From assembly GCA_019054805.1 (NCBI GenBank), contig JAHQIY010000017.1:992001-1056000 (forward strand): a stretch of 64,000 bases of DNA, in the 5' to 3' direction. Both the position numbers and the translations under genes were made by a program. The notes beneath the pieces are model-generated. The model was not told where the DNA came from, ran no database searches, and saw only the letters and a list, made by a program, of their open reading frames with translations. Below, piece by piece: positions 22,440 to 33,705 of the stretch. The stretch is from Brachionus manjavacas. Its lineage: Eukaryota > Rotifera > Eurotatoria > Ploima > Brachionidae. How positions within the stretch are numbered: position 1 is the first letter of the stretch; each line of letters begins with the position of its first letter.

Positions 22440-23130
22440 AAAATCTTAAAATTTAAGAGAGTCACTCCATTAGTACGGCAAAGCTTAACCATTGACAGAA
22501 CTGGCTATGAGTGTTCAATCGTAGAAACATTCATTTAAACTTTTAAAAACTTCTTTGGTGCTGAATCTAAGGATGAACTAATAGTTATTAGAAAAATGCC
22601 TAAAGAAGAATGTTTTATAATGGAATTTACTAAAATATGCCTTGGTAATGTAATCGTATGTAAGGACAACCGATGTCTTTTTTCTAAAACGGGACACCCT
22701 GTGTACCGTTGGCTTAAGACTTCTTTTACCTACGGGCTTGTATTGCTATTAAGGTTTGTTAATTTAAAACTGCGGTGTCGAAGATTTCGAATGTAAAACT
22801 AATGTAAAGAGATCCTAAAGTTAAATTTCAAATAAACGGTATTGAGTCGTACGGACATCTAACGCAATCTAGTATTAATAGGAAGGAGTCAAAAATTAAT
22901 CAGTTGTGATGATAGAACGTACTTGATACGTAAAATATTAGATAAAAACTATAGTATAAGGATTGGAAGAAAAGATTTTGAAATAACTTACTGGAAAAAG
23001 GGGATAGAAATAAATAACGAAATTAGCGAACTAGATAATTCAGAATTCATTAATATCAATTATTTATTAAATTAAAGCGATAGAGTTAATTACTCAGTAA
23101 TGAATAAATATTTTTAAAGCGATACAGAAG
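22440..23130 (+). pseudogene. Cys-bearing relic frame, possibly env-like
   Basis: A broken frame downstream of the gypsy integrase, clearest at 22450-22730 and interrupted by a stop near 22538. It has spaced cysteines (near 22513, 22611, 22640, 22663 and 22676) and a GYEC motif. The position after integrase and the cysteine spacing suggest a retroviral-type envelope of a gypsy-like element. I cannot confirm this from sequence alone, and it may be an unrelated relic. Confidence 0.3.
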
Positions 23131-23202
23131 TGTTGATTGCATCACACCTAAAAAGTGTTAGAAAAAATTCAATGGACAAAATATCTGAATTTTTTGATCC
23201 AG

Positions 23203-24587
23203 TCTCTACAATTTTTTAGAAAAAAATTTATTACTTATCCAGGAACAATCAGGATTTAGGAAACATCGGAGAACTTCCGATAATCTTTACTTTTTGATTC
23301 AAAAAATTGTTGAGTCATTTAATAGAAAGAAAAGAGTTTGTTCCCTTTTCTTTGATATTTCTAAAGCCTTTGATAGGGTTTGGCACGAAGGTTTAATTTA
23401 TAAATTAATAAAAATAAATCCACCACAATACTTAATTAACTGGATTAGATCCTTCTTAGACTCAAGGACATTTAGGGTGAATGTGAATGACAATTTGAGC
23501 GACGAATATCAAATAACTGCAGGTGTTCCTCAAGGCTCAGTTATTAGTCCTCTTTTATTTAGCATTTATATTAATGATATCCCTAAAAGAAACAAAACAA
23601 ATAATGACTACTCTCTTCTTTTTGCAGATGATCTAGTTACTTTTTTTATTTACAACAAAAAGGGGCATCTTGAAAATAAGATAAATAAATACACCAACGA
23701 GCTAAAACAATGGCTAATTAAGTGGAAAATGAAGATGTCAGTTGAAAAGTCGTGTTCAGTAGTATTCTCTAAGTACAAGAAAGAAAGTGATAATCTTAAC
23801 TTAAAAATTTATGAAAATAGAATAAAGAGCCAAAAAGAAATAAAGTTTCTAGGTATTAAATTTGATTCTAAATTAAATTTTAATACACTGGTTGATGAAA
23901 TAAAAGAACGTTGCAATACAAGGCTAAATCTAATTAAGATTCTGTCAAACAAAAAATGGGGTCTTAATCAAAAAACGTTGGGAAATCTTTATAAATCTTT
24001 AGTTGGTTCAATTCTAGACTATTCGTTTCCTTGCTTGAATTCATTTTCAGAAAATAATATCAAAAAACTATAAGCAATTCGGAATACAGCATTCAGATCT
24101 ATCCTTAAGTTAAAATATGATATTCCCTCCAACATGGTGCATCATGAGGCTTTTAATAAACTAAAATTACTAACAGTCTCGAATCGTCTTTTTGAGTTGA
24201 GTGAAAAATATGTTGGGACAGGACTGAGTAATTCCATTCCATTGGTTGTCAGACTGGTGGATCAATACAAAGCGGGTTTCGAATCAAGAAATATCGAATA
24301 CCCGACTCCATTGTGTAATTGCTACCTTACAATTTCCTCTTTTTTTCCTGAAACCTAAACTATGTAAACCTGAATGACCTAAAACTCTCTTTATCATATA
24401 TCTTTTTTATATCTATTAACTCTTACAAACTTTATTTTTATTTATTTTTTTTCCTTATTTTTTGATTTTATTTTACTTAACTTTTATTAATTTTTAATTT
24501 TACTTAACTTAATTTTTTATTTTTTATTTTTATTCTGAAGGAGCTTTAGCTCGGTACAGTTAACAAATAAATAAATAAATAAATAAG
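23203..24587 (+). mobile_element. LINE copy 3, 5' truncated, RT almost open
   Basis: Same family as copy 1, about 90% alike over the shared part. It starts abruptly within the RT domain (LYNFLEKN) and is open through EQSGFRKHRRTSDN, DISKAFDRVW, PQGSVISPLLF and FADD to 24072, where CAA has become TAA. The frame then continues to TAA 24356-24358 (...NCYLTISSFFPET). The 3' UTR ends with TTCTGAAGGAGCTTTAGCTC, GGTACAG and AAAT repeats. It lacks the endonuclease, so it is dead on arrival. Confidence 0.85.
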
Positions 24588-24779
24588 TCACAATAAGGAA
24601 ACAGAGATTAATTCTTAAAATTGAAGGGTTGATTCTTGTCATAATTATGTTTTGGTTCATAGTTAAAATAATAGTAAAGATGTTTAAAAAAATTTTTTAT
24701 GAACAAAATTTTTTATTCATTACTTTTTATTAGAAATATATAGTACTAATTATCTAAATAGAACAAAAAAATAAAAATA

Positions 24780-24975
24780 AAAACAGAATATATTTTTTAA
24801 GGACAAAAAAATCAAATTCTCTATCGAGGCATTTTTTAGCATCCTCCAAGGAGCGAAAACTGCAGAAAGGAAAATAACTTTTACCTTTTCCTCTAGTTTT
24901 TCCTTTAGTATTAGCTTCAAAGGCCTGATCTCGAGATATGTTATTAGGAATTTCTTCAATTACAGGAATTTTTTT
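24780..24975 (-). pseudogene. Short unrecognised coding relic
   Basis: Minus-strand frame of about 60 codons with a basic Gly/Lys stretch (TKGKTRGKGKSYFPF) followed by SFRSLEDAKKCLDREF. This resembles an N-terminal FLYWCH/MULE-type zinc-binding lead-in, but too little remains to decide. Confidence 0.25.
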
Positions 24976-26106
24976 TTTAATTCCCGAGTTATTTTAAAAA
25001 TTCATTTATTTATTTGATTAACTATATCGAACTAGAGATAAGGCTACATTGGTTTATATAAAAATAAAATCAAAAGTGTTAATTTTATAAACAAAAAATG
25101 AAAGATAAAAAAAATTTTTAAGTGGCAATTATTTTGAACATTATAGGATTAATTAATAAATAATTTAGGTTTTTTTGATTGTATAAGAGTTTCATTTCAA
25201 TCAATAATGTATTTCTAAATTAAAATAGTGATCAATTCAAATGTAATTGACATTAATTACAAAAAAAAACTAAAATGTTTTAATTTTGTTCCTAATTCAG
25301 TATTTTAGTTTTTAAATTGCATTTTATTGTTATTTAAGAATATTATACGCGTTTTTTTTCCTTTCTTCAGATCATCTTAATTTTTTTTATCTAAACTTTA
25401 CATATTTTGCCTCGAAAAAGTAAAATATTATTTATATTTTGTATATTCCGATCATCAGGGTCGATGATGGGTTAACCCTGGTGATCTGTTACCCACACTT
25501 TAAGCACTCATTTACTTGATGATCAATTCGTGTTTAAATCATATATATGGAATACGTGACTATGTTATTAATGTTATTATATGTTATTAATTAACACGCC
25601 TCACAATACTTCTAGAATAAGAATGGAATTTTATTCTAGAAGATTCATCATTTCTAACTAGATACAGATGTCAACGCCATATATAAGAAACGAACTCAAC
25701 CTTTATAAAAGACATTATATGATACTACTTTATATTTATTATTGCAATAAACTATTTAACAACTATCATTGTTATTCTTCCAGTAACAGATAAACCAAAA
25801 TATTATCTTACTTAGCTAGTAGATCAAAAGAAAAAAATAACTTAAGACAATTATCATAAATTCAGAATTGGCATCTTATGAATATATTTATTTTTTATAA
25901 ATATATAGAGCCGAAATTAAAAGCAGATAAAATTTTTTGGAATAATTAAATTTGATTGTTGTTATTGAAGTTTTTTTGATTCTTTAAGAAATAAAATCTT
26001 TTTCAAATTCAAATTTTCTTTTATAAACTCTTTGCACTCTATTTTTATTATTTTTTAGAAAATTATTACATAATTACATTTTTGAAGCAATAAATAAAAT
26101 ATTCAA
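24976..26106. other. Intergenic with an imperfect hairpin
   Basis: GATCATCAGGGT (25450-25461) pairs with ACCCTGGTGATC (25475-25486), with one mismatch. Nothing else was recognised. The last part is upstream of the GT32 gene. Confidence 0.4.
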
Positions 26107-27304
26107 ATGAAAAGACATTCAATTGAAGACAGAGTCAATGGCATTTTTTATTTTTATCAATTTTTAATATTTCTCTATTTTTTAATTACCTTTTTTTTTG
26201 GTGATAAGCTTTAATTTTGAATTATTTATTCTTAAATCAGTTATTTTTATATTTTTTATTAAAAAATGTCATACACTTTTAAATGGAAAATCGAAATGGA
26301 TTGTAGCCTCAATAAATCTCTTAGTATTTTTATTTAATATTTTGAATGGCAATGATAAAGAGATAGCTAAAAGTGAAATCTTACCAATAAAAGTCGATAA
26401 TTTTACCGATGAAGTTAACATTTTTTTTACAGAAACAAACAAAAATCGTGATAAAATTAGTGAAAGACAAATGTGTTCGATTGAATCTGCAGCATTTCAC
26501 AATCCAAAAGCCAAAATTTATTTATTTTCTTTAAAGGCAAAAATGGATGATGTCATGTTGAAAAAATATAAAAATATTAAGTTGGTATTGACCAGCCCAG
26601 AGGAAGTTTATGAAGAAACACCACTTATAGATTGGTGGAATTCTCAGAAAAACAAAATTGAAAAAGGCAAATTTAAAATAGTTGATTTGTCAGACACTTT
26701 TCGACTAGCCTTAGTTTACAAATATGGTGGTCTCTACTCAGATTTGGATATTTTGAACCTAAAGAATATCCAGCCTCTAAAAAATTTAAATGGTGCTTGT
26801 TATTCCAAAGACCAAAGCTCGATTGAAATAAACGGCGCGATTCTTTTGTTTAGAAAAAAACATGGATTTTTGCTTGCTGCAATGAACAATTTAATCAACA
26901 ATTATAAAACTGATATTTGGGGCTATAATGGTCCTTAATTGATGTTTAGGGTTTTGAAAAATTATTGTAAAACACAAAATGTTTACAAAGATTTGGTTTT
27001 TGACCAAAATCAAGAATACAAAGTTTTGAACTTGACACAGTTGTATGCCAAATGTGACATGGTCTTATTTCATAAAAAATTCTTCTATCCTGTCCATTGG
27101 ACTAAAGCAACATCATTATTCCGAAAAAATTCGACATTTTCTATTCAAAATTTTAAAGATTCCTATGGGATTCATTTCTATAATAAAATTACCAGTAACT
27201 TTGATATACGACTAAATGATAACAGTATTTACGAGTATTTTATTTCACAAAATTGTCCATTGACATATAAATACCTGCTAGATGGAAAATTAAACAAAAT
27301 TTAA
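26107..27304 (+). pseudogene. GT32 alpha-1,4-glycosyltransferase-like, premature stop
   Basis: Family of lactosylceramide alpha-1,4-galactosyltransferase and alpha-1,4-GlcNAc-transferase, Golgi type II enzymes. My model: ATG 26107, exon 1 to 26200, a 40-nt GT-AG intron (26201-26240), then exon 2. This supplies a start and a signal anchor (YQFLIFLYFLITFFF); without it the frame has no ATG for about 90 codons. The catalytic block DTFRLALVYKYGGLYSDLDI carries the DxD motif, followed by NGAILLFRKKHGF and WGYNGP. Directly after WGYNGP a TAA (26936-26938) replaces what is probably AAA (Lys). The frame then continues LMFRVLKNYC to TAA at 27302-27304. The C-terminal part is conserved in the family, so the truncated product should be inactive. 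Confidence 0.8.
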
Positions 27305-27719
27305 TCTTTTATAATTAAATTAAATAATTAAATTATATGGACACTTTGCAATGAATCTTTCAAATGCTTCGACAAATCCTTTGGCCTTCTAAATCATCGT
27401 ATTCTAAAAAGAAGCGAGTAAAACTATAACAAAAAAGAAAACAGTTTTTAAATTTTTTATTTTTAAATGATTTTTATAATTTCCTGGCAAAAAAGAGACC
27501 CTTAAATCCATTTTTTTTTTCATTAAGAATCTATTAAATTCTATTTCTTTAAAATCCAAATTGCATAAATTTTCAAATCAAATTTTGCATGATAAATGAG
27601 TTAAAGAGATCAAGAACACTTTTATCTGCAAATAACACCTCTTCTCTAATTTTTTCTACAAATAAAAATATATATATTTTTTAAATACTTAATTCTAAAT
27701 TTCAAAAAAAAAAAAATTA
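27305..27719. other. Intergenic
   Basis: AT-rich, no features recognised. Confidence 0.4.
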
Positions 27720-28427
27720 GACATATGTCTGATATGTGCACTATAGATCACAAATTATGTGCACTCTCTCGAATAATAGTGCACGAAAAAGTGTGAACTG
27801 AAAATTATGTGATCTTTTCAGTGCACATAATTTTTATTTATTTGAAAAAAGAAGAAGAGATAGAAGATGGTGTAGAAGAGCCAGTGGTAAATTTATCTGA
27901 AACTATCTTGAACGCCGAACCTGAAGTAGAGGTATGCTCAGTAATTAAACCTGTACAGTCAATCCAATCGCAAATGTTGGAAAAAATGAATGATTTAAAT
28001 GCCCGTCTAGAAGTGTGTCTTTAAATTATGTCAAAAGGAATGCTTTGGCCATTGAGAAAGTTTCTTATGAAACTCCAAAGCCGAGTAATGAAGCTGTTCA
28101 GTCTGTAAATGTTCTTTTAAACAAAAATAAAGTAGTCAATACAAGTGGTATTTTATGTGAATTGTGTAGTCAGTTGGGGAAAGACAAATATTGTTTGAAT
28201 GAGTGGGGTCTAAAAATACAAGTAAGTCGGACTCATAAAAAAAATTGAAACACTGTGATACTTTTTTTTTTCTAAATTACCTAATTAACACTTTAATTTT
28301 CAATAAAGTTCACGTATTAATTGATCAGTTCACGTTTTTTTTTTGTCTATAAATTTTCGTGCACTTAGTTCACCTATCAACTTTAAGAAAGTGCACATAA
28401 TTTTCACTTCACATATCAGACATATGC
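27720..28427. mobile_element. TIR element with an exon-like interior
   Basis: The left end CATATGTCTGATATGTG (27722-27738) is an exact reverse complement of the right end near 28408-28425. AAATTATGTGCAC follows in both arms. GTGCAC occurs repeatedly in subterminal positions (about 27736, 27760, 27777, 27821, 28359, 28389). The interior holds a richer, coding-like block of about 400 bases (separate entry). Flanking duplication not resolved. Confidence 0.7.
27840..28250 (+). other. Coding-like block inside TIR element, unknown product
   Basis: Two overlapping frames in one direction: 27840-28024 (acidic, EEEIEDGVEEPVVNLSETIL, then KMNDLNARLE) and 28015-28248 (NALAIEKVSYETPKPSNEA and ILCELCSQLGKDKYC). 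They would join with a one-base change near 28020. A TTTTCAG lies upstream at 27815-27821, and CAAGTAAGTCGG (28219-28230) looks like an exon end with a GTAAGT donor. I do not recognise the protein. It may be a captured host exon or a remnant of the element's own gene. Confidence 0.4.
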
Positions 28428-29312
28428 CAAAATTTAAAATAAGCAATAAATCATTTTTTGTGTCTAATAGTTTAAAAGTTATTTGAGTAATTCCAATTTT
28501 CCTTTTTTTCTCAAAATATTGCTTGCAAATTTACCAGATCAATATTTAATCTATATTTAAATTATATTTAATTTAATTTAAACTAATTTTTCAAGTAGAT
28601 ATTTTTATGCTCTTTTCAAAAATATAATCAGCTTTTGAATATATCAAAAAAGTAATGAGAGTTTTTGGATGCTTTATGTTGTTTTTCTTTCATTCGAAAT
28701 TTAAAGGTGATGAAAATTTTTTTTTGATGAAAAAGTAGTTGCAGTAAATTCAGATAATTAAGAATAAATTTATCAAAAAAAATTAGAGATTTTATAAAAA
28801 TTTTGGACAATTACAACCGGTGTTGTTTTTATTTACAATCTTGATGGATGTAGGTTTTAGAAATATGGCCTAAAAAAATCTAAAAATATGAAAATACAAA
28901 AATTTTAAACTATTTTCATTTTTTGCCTTGAAATTTAAATTTTTTTTGATGAATTATAATTTAAATTTGGATTTTAAATTTAAATAACGCTTTCTACACT
29001 GTAGCTTTATTTTTAATTTTTTTAAAAAAAAACCTCAGAATTCTCAGAATTATCTTCAAGACAATGAAAAGTATTTTATTTAAATAAAGTCGATTTTAAA
29101 ATCGACTAATTTGGATTTTAAGAAAATAATTAGGAAGTTCTAAATGAAATGAAATTTTCATTAATTAAATTTGGGAATTTTCAAACTTTGTTTTTAAAAT
29201 TCTTTACTAGAAAAATTTAAAAACAACGAAAGATTCAAAAGATATCTGGACTTAAAAATTTTATTCTAGATATAAATATATAAAAAAAAAAAAATTTAAA
29301 AAATTTAAATAT
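28428..29312. other. Intergenic / 3' side of the GT10 gene
   Basis: No genes. It contains the 3' UTR of the minus-strand fucosyltransferase, but no certain polyadenylation site. Confidence 0.4.
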
Positions 29313-30701
29313 TCAATAACTCTCTAAATTTTTCATTTTGACATCCTGATCATCTAATTTCAAAAACATGGTTCCAAAAACACTTTCTATTTTGACTGCG
29401 CGACAATTGTCACGCATCGTAAATAATGTAGAATGGTTGCTAAACACACTGTGCCTAATGCCAGTAAATTCTTCCAACTGAAGACCAATGCACATTTCAC
29501 AATAGTGCAAAAAAGCTCGCTCACTTCTATCAACTTGAATAAACTGTTTCCATTTAAAATACTCCTGGTAAGCGCTCTGATTTTGACTTAACTGCTTCAA
29601 ATACTCGGCCAGTTCATTTAGACTTGCATAATTCATTAGATTAATGAATGCTGATTTGGGCGCGAATTTTGTGTATTCTCCTGCGCCTAGCACCACTGGC
29701 ACTGTATCATATCTTAGGGTGTTGAAAAATTTCTCTGTCACATACTCTTTACAATAAGAGTTTTCAAAAGTAAAGAAAAATTTGTATCTTTTGGCAAGAT
29801 ATTCTCTACAGTCTCCGGTTTCTGGACATTTTAGGCCTTGATCCGAGCATTTTCCGTAAATATCAACTGGTATGTATCTGCGTAAAATTCCGACTATCTT
29901 AAGATTGTTAAAATATTCATTGCAGTCATTGTTGAAGATGACAGCGAAGCCGGGCTTTGAGCTGAGCAAAAAGTTTGATTCGTTGTAGTTGGGGTTTGAG
30001 GAAGTCCATCTTAGCCCAGACTCAGAGTAATAGATACTTGTTATGTCCGACGTGGAGCTAAATGTTGAGGAAAGATTAAATAAGTTATCCAATTTGCTAC
30101 ACATTGGACAGTGTTGTTGGGATTCGTAGACAGTGTAGACCCATTTCTGGTTCGAGAATCGGAACTTGGGAAAATTTTCAATCCGGCTTCTCATGTGAAA
30201 CAGAACCATGTCACTCGAGTTTAGTCTGCTTTTGTCCGTGGTCAAATCACAGTTGGTCACTGGACAATTGGATTTGAGAAGCAAATTTTGCAAGTCTTGA
30301 TTGTTGACTGGAATAATAGGCAGGCCTATAAATTTGTTCCATAACAAAATTGTTTTCTGCTTGGGGCTCGAGTTCAAACAACTAAAATTAATGCTTTGGT
30401 TGAAAAAAAGTGGAACTATTTGCGGATAGGGCTCACCATCTATAACAACTTTGAACTCAGTGTGGTTTTCTTTAAATGGACTGCATATGTTCAGAGTGGG
30501 TCTGTCAGCTTCCAGTATAAATGTGTACTTTGGAAAATCTATTTGGTAGTAGGGCCTGGTGAATATGGAGTGGTTAAATGCCATAAATGTGGTAAAAAAA
30601 ATAATTAAAAGCGAGCAAGTGGTGAGGCGATGTCGCTTAAGGCCAAAGTTTCGGTTAAAAAAAAAGTTATTTGAATACATTTTCTTTTTGAATATTCCCA
30701 T
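29313..30701 (-). CDS. Alpha-1,3-fucosyltransferase-like (GT10), intact
   Basis: A 462-aa single-exon type II Golgi protein. It has a short cytosolic tail, a membrane anchor at about residues 26-46 (TTCSLLIIFFTTFMAF), a stem, then the GT10 catalytic domain. The signature YKFFFTFENSYCKEYVTEKF (about residues 306-325) and VPVVLGAGEY..FAPKSAFI form the GDP-fucose-binding fold of the family, and YGKCSD fits the variable G(R/K)C(G/S) site. Two possible ATGs: 30701 (MGIFKKK) and, seven codons later, MYSNN. The second is the one shared with the copy at 8843. Length and domain order are normal for GT10. Specificity (alpha-1,3 or other, N-glycan or other acceptor) cannot be told from sequence. Confidence in family is high. 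Confidence 0.93.
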   Translation of the reverse strand: MGIFKKKMYSNNFFFNRNFGLKRHRLTTCSLLIIFFTTFMAFNHSIFTRPYYQIDFPKYTFILEADRPTLNICSPFKENHTEFKVVIDGEPYPQIVPLFFNQSINFSCLNSSPKQKTILLWNKFIGLPIIPVNNQDLQNLLLKSNCPVTNCDLTTDKSRLNSSDMVLFHMRSRIENFPKFRFSNQKWVYTVYESQQHCPMCSKLDNLFNLSSTFSSTSDITSIYYSESGLRWTSSNPNYNESNFLLSSKPGFAVIFNNDCNEYFNNLKIVGILRRYIPVDIYGKCSDQGLKCPETGDCREYLAKRYKFFFTFENSYCKEYVTEKFFNTLRYDTVPVVLGAGEYTKFAPKSAFINLMNYASLNELAEYLKQLSQNQSAYQEYFKWKQFIQVDRSERAFLHYCEMCIGLQLEEFTGIRHSVFSNHSTLFTMRDNCRAVKIESVFGTMFLKLDDQDVKMKNLESY

Positions 30702-31961
30702 TGTAGAAAAATTAAAATTTAACCAAGAAAATTTATCAATTCAAGATTTAATTTATTTATTACAATGAAAATATATAGTTGTGAAAAAGTTAATCGTTGT
30801 CAAAATTAATCAGATAAATTTCAGTTTTTTAATGAATATTTTTAGAATAGAAAATCTAATTAATTTTCTCTACAATTTTAAATAGTTCCCTTTTTCTTTT
30901 AATTTGGAATAAATAATTAACAATTTGAAAAATAAAAATAATGAAAATTGAATCATTTTTATTATATATTTGATGTAACCTTTTTCAAATGATTTTAATA
31001 TGATAAAAACCCGTCCACTTTTAATTAATATTTAAATTTTTTTCTACCTAAATTAAATTATTTCAGCATTTTCTATCATCGTTTCAATTAATCATGTTTT
31101 GTGAATTATTAATAAGAATCTGATAATACTCTATAATTTAAAATAATTATTTATATTATTATTTATTTCAGTTAACACCTTAAAGGCAATGTTAATACGC
31201 CCTTAGAGAAATTTAAAAATGAAAAAAAATTGAAAATATCTTATTTAACATTAATAAGATACAGACTAATTGTAGATTAAAGCTTAATAATTTACTTATT
31301 TGATTCTTTTTAATTAATGCTTTTTTTATAAATAACTCAAATAAAATTAAATTAAGTTTCTAAAAGTTTCGAGTAGAGATCAAAGGCTGAAACAATCTAA
31401 TGATAAAAAAATAAAATAATATTCCTTTTTTTCAAACTGTAAATTATTACATAAATTGTAGATGATTAATTTCGAAAAGGTTAGAAGAAAATGAATTGTT
31501 GTAGATAATGGTAATAAAAAATTGTAACATTTATGGACAATTTTATTGAAACTGATTTATAAAAAAAATAAAACATTCAAAAATAATATAAAAATTTTGT
31601 CAATGCTTTTTAGTTTTTTCTATTTTATTAAAAGAATTCAAATTTTTTGTCCTTTCAAAGACCACCTGACCGGGACAGCGGTCATTAGCCTCAAAATTTT
31701 AAAGGAAACTTGGCCATGATTAATTCATAAATATAAATATTTCATTTTTTATAAATTTAAATAGAAGAAAAAAGTTTGATTTAATTAAATCATTCAATTT
31801 TTTGAATCTCCTTTTTTGTTATTGTTTTTGATAAAAAGGAATACAAAAAAGTAAATATAAATCATGGGCTAGAGAATATAAAAGACTGCAGCATTCAACA
31901 AATAAACTAAGATATTTTCAACTCTATTAATTAATTTTATTTATATATTTAGACACTGATA
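30702..31961. other. Intergenic, divergent promoter space
   Basis: Lies between two divergently oriented genes (GT10 minus, FkbM-like plus) and should contain both promoters. No clear TATA or initiator. A short GC-richer island at 31650-31720 (GACCGGGACAGCGGTC) has no assignment. Confidence 0.4.
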
Positions 31962-32776
31962 ATGATAAAAACATATTTTGTAATTAAACTGATTTTATTA
32001 TTATTTTCTTTTTTACTTCTCATTTTAAACTTCAAAAGAAAATTGAAAAAAATAGCAAACTACTAAATGGACACGACTATTTTATTCAGGAAACAAAAAA
32101 ATTCGACAGCCTCAAAGGCCAAGAATACAATGAAAAATTAATCAAATTTGTTAGAAGTTTGGTCAATGAGCCTAATATGGGACCAATAAATTTATCAAAT
32201 CCTAATAAAGTTGATTATACTCAATATGGTCAAATTAATTACATAGATAATTTGATAAATACGAAACAAAATGGATTTTTCATCGAAATCGGTGGCCTAA
32301 TTGGAAAGGATTTTCAAAAAACTCTCTTTTTCGAGGTTCAAAAAAACTGGACAGGAATCTTTATTGAACTTGTCCCTCAGCTTTTCAGATCAGCTGTATC
32401 TAATAAGCGAAAAGCTCTTGCAATAAATGTCTGTATTGCAGGAAAATATCCAGTTAAGGAAAAATTCAATAAAGCCAAATACCGGTATTTATTTATGTCC
32501 AAAATTCATCAGAATATAGTGGGATCAACTTATGAAGATATTTTGATTCCATGCTTTTCGCTAAATACTGTCTAAGCTAATTTTTTTTCTCAAGACATAG
32601 ACGACTTTGAATTGAGTGTGTTGAAAAGTCTAGACCTTAAGTTATTTAACTATGAATCAATAATTGTTGAGCATAATGGAAAAACCAGAAATCAAATGCT
32701 CAGTTATTTGTTTAGTATTGGATACAAATTTACGAAAAATAATGACAAAAATGATTTTTTGTTGAAAGTTTTGTGA
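31962..32776 (+). pseudogene. FkbM/Star-like methyltransferase family, broken
   Basis: ATG 31962 starts a membrane anchor (VIKLILLLFSFLLLILNF). After a one-base frame change within the A-rich run at 32031-32060, the body runs in another frame: NGFFIEIGGLIGKDFQKTLFFE, then W.GIFIELVPQLF and NVCIAG. These match the Methyltransf_21 (FkbM) fold as in Drosophila Star, where GFFVEVGA.DG..LSNTL...GW.G..IEP is typical. A TAA at 32573-32575 interrupts CFSLNTV before DIDDFELSVLKSLDL, the counterpart of DIEGDELPVLK. The frame then continues to TGA 32774. The glycine/aspartate of the SAM site is altered (GGLIGKD). Probably non-functional; Star-type proteins act in the secretory pathway. Confidence 0.65.
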
Positions 32777-33044
32777 AAATCAAAAATAGAAGTTGGCTTT
32801 TAATTTGTTTTACTGGCATTGTACAAAAGGATTTTTTTAAATTTTTGATCTAAAATTTAGACAAAAACTTTGTCTAGCTTTTTTTGAGCTTTTGCTAATC
32901 TTAGTTTTTGAGCCACATATTTTCGTTACAGTTTTCTTTTAATGATTTTAGTTTAACTGAAGAACTTACTTTCTAAGTTTTTTCCATTTAAAGTTTCAAA
33001 AAGATAACTTTGTTTTTAAAATTGGAAAAATGTTTCAAAATGTA
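32777..33044. other. Intergenic
   Basis: Short AT-rich interval, no features. Confidence 0.4.
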
Positions 33045-33705
33045 GGAGACCATGTCAACAAAAAAACAAGGTTTAGAATCGGATTATACTATTCATGATG
33101 ATGTTCTAGATGTTAAGATCATCGAAAACATCCAAAAGAGAGCAACAAAACTAGTAGGCCGCATCAGAGACTGCAGCTACCAAAACAGGCTCGCCATCCT
33201 GAACCTAACCACCCTCGAATCACGTAGATCAAGGGGTGACCTCATCTCCCACTACAAGATCGCAAATGGACTACTTGACATCAACTGGCTAGCCTCAACC
33301 AAAAAAAACGCCTTTTTGTCCAACTATCCAACTGCCCGGCGCAAACAAACTTCCCAAATAACAGAGTTACATCTACCTGGAACAACCTCGCGTCCTCGAA
33401 AGTCAACGCTCCAACCCTTAACAGCTTCAAGGCCCGCCTCGACATGCATCTTGCCCGCACGAACACCACCACCACCTAAACCTCAACGACCAACCATGGC
33501 CCAATCAGTGAGGTGAGTTGAAGGCCTAGGCAGTCCCCAGAAGCGTTTACGCTAGGACTGGGGTCTTATCTCGAACACTCATCGTCCCACATTCCTTCTC
33601 GCCAAACGCACAACCAGTCATCATAGCGATTCAAGTTGTTTTGGATTGCTCGCAGGGTGCTTCCCTGCTATGAATCAATTTATAATTATTATTATTATTA
33701 ATCCA
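33045..33705 (+). mobile_element. GC-rich LINE 3' fragment with ATT tail
   Basis: The C-terminal end of a LINE RT: IIENIQKRATKLVGRIRD, YQNRLAILNLTTLESRRSRG, DLISHYKIANGL, then after a frame change NRVTSTWNNLASSKVNAPTL and SFKARLDMHLA. This is the CR1/RTE-type tail LE.VQRRATKL...L.Y..RL..L.L.TLE.RR.RGDL. The 3' UTR (33490-33690) is followed by ATT repeats. About half G+C, in sharp contrast with the surroundings. 5' truncated. Confidence 0.82.

Noticed and set aside
30396..30768. Plus-strand frames opposite the GT10 N-terminus
   Set aside because: Antisense shadows of the intact fucosyltransferase.
31650..31720. tRNA or small RNA in a GC-richer island
   Set aside because: No A/B box or cloverleaf could be drawn; only a short GACC/GGTC inverted match.
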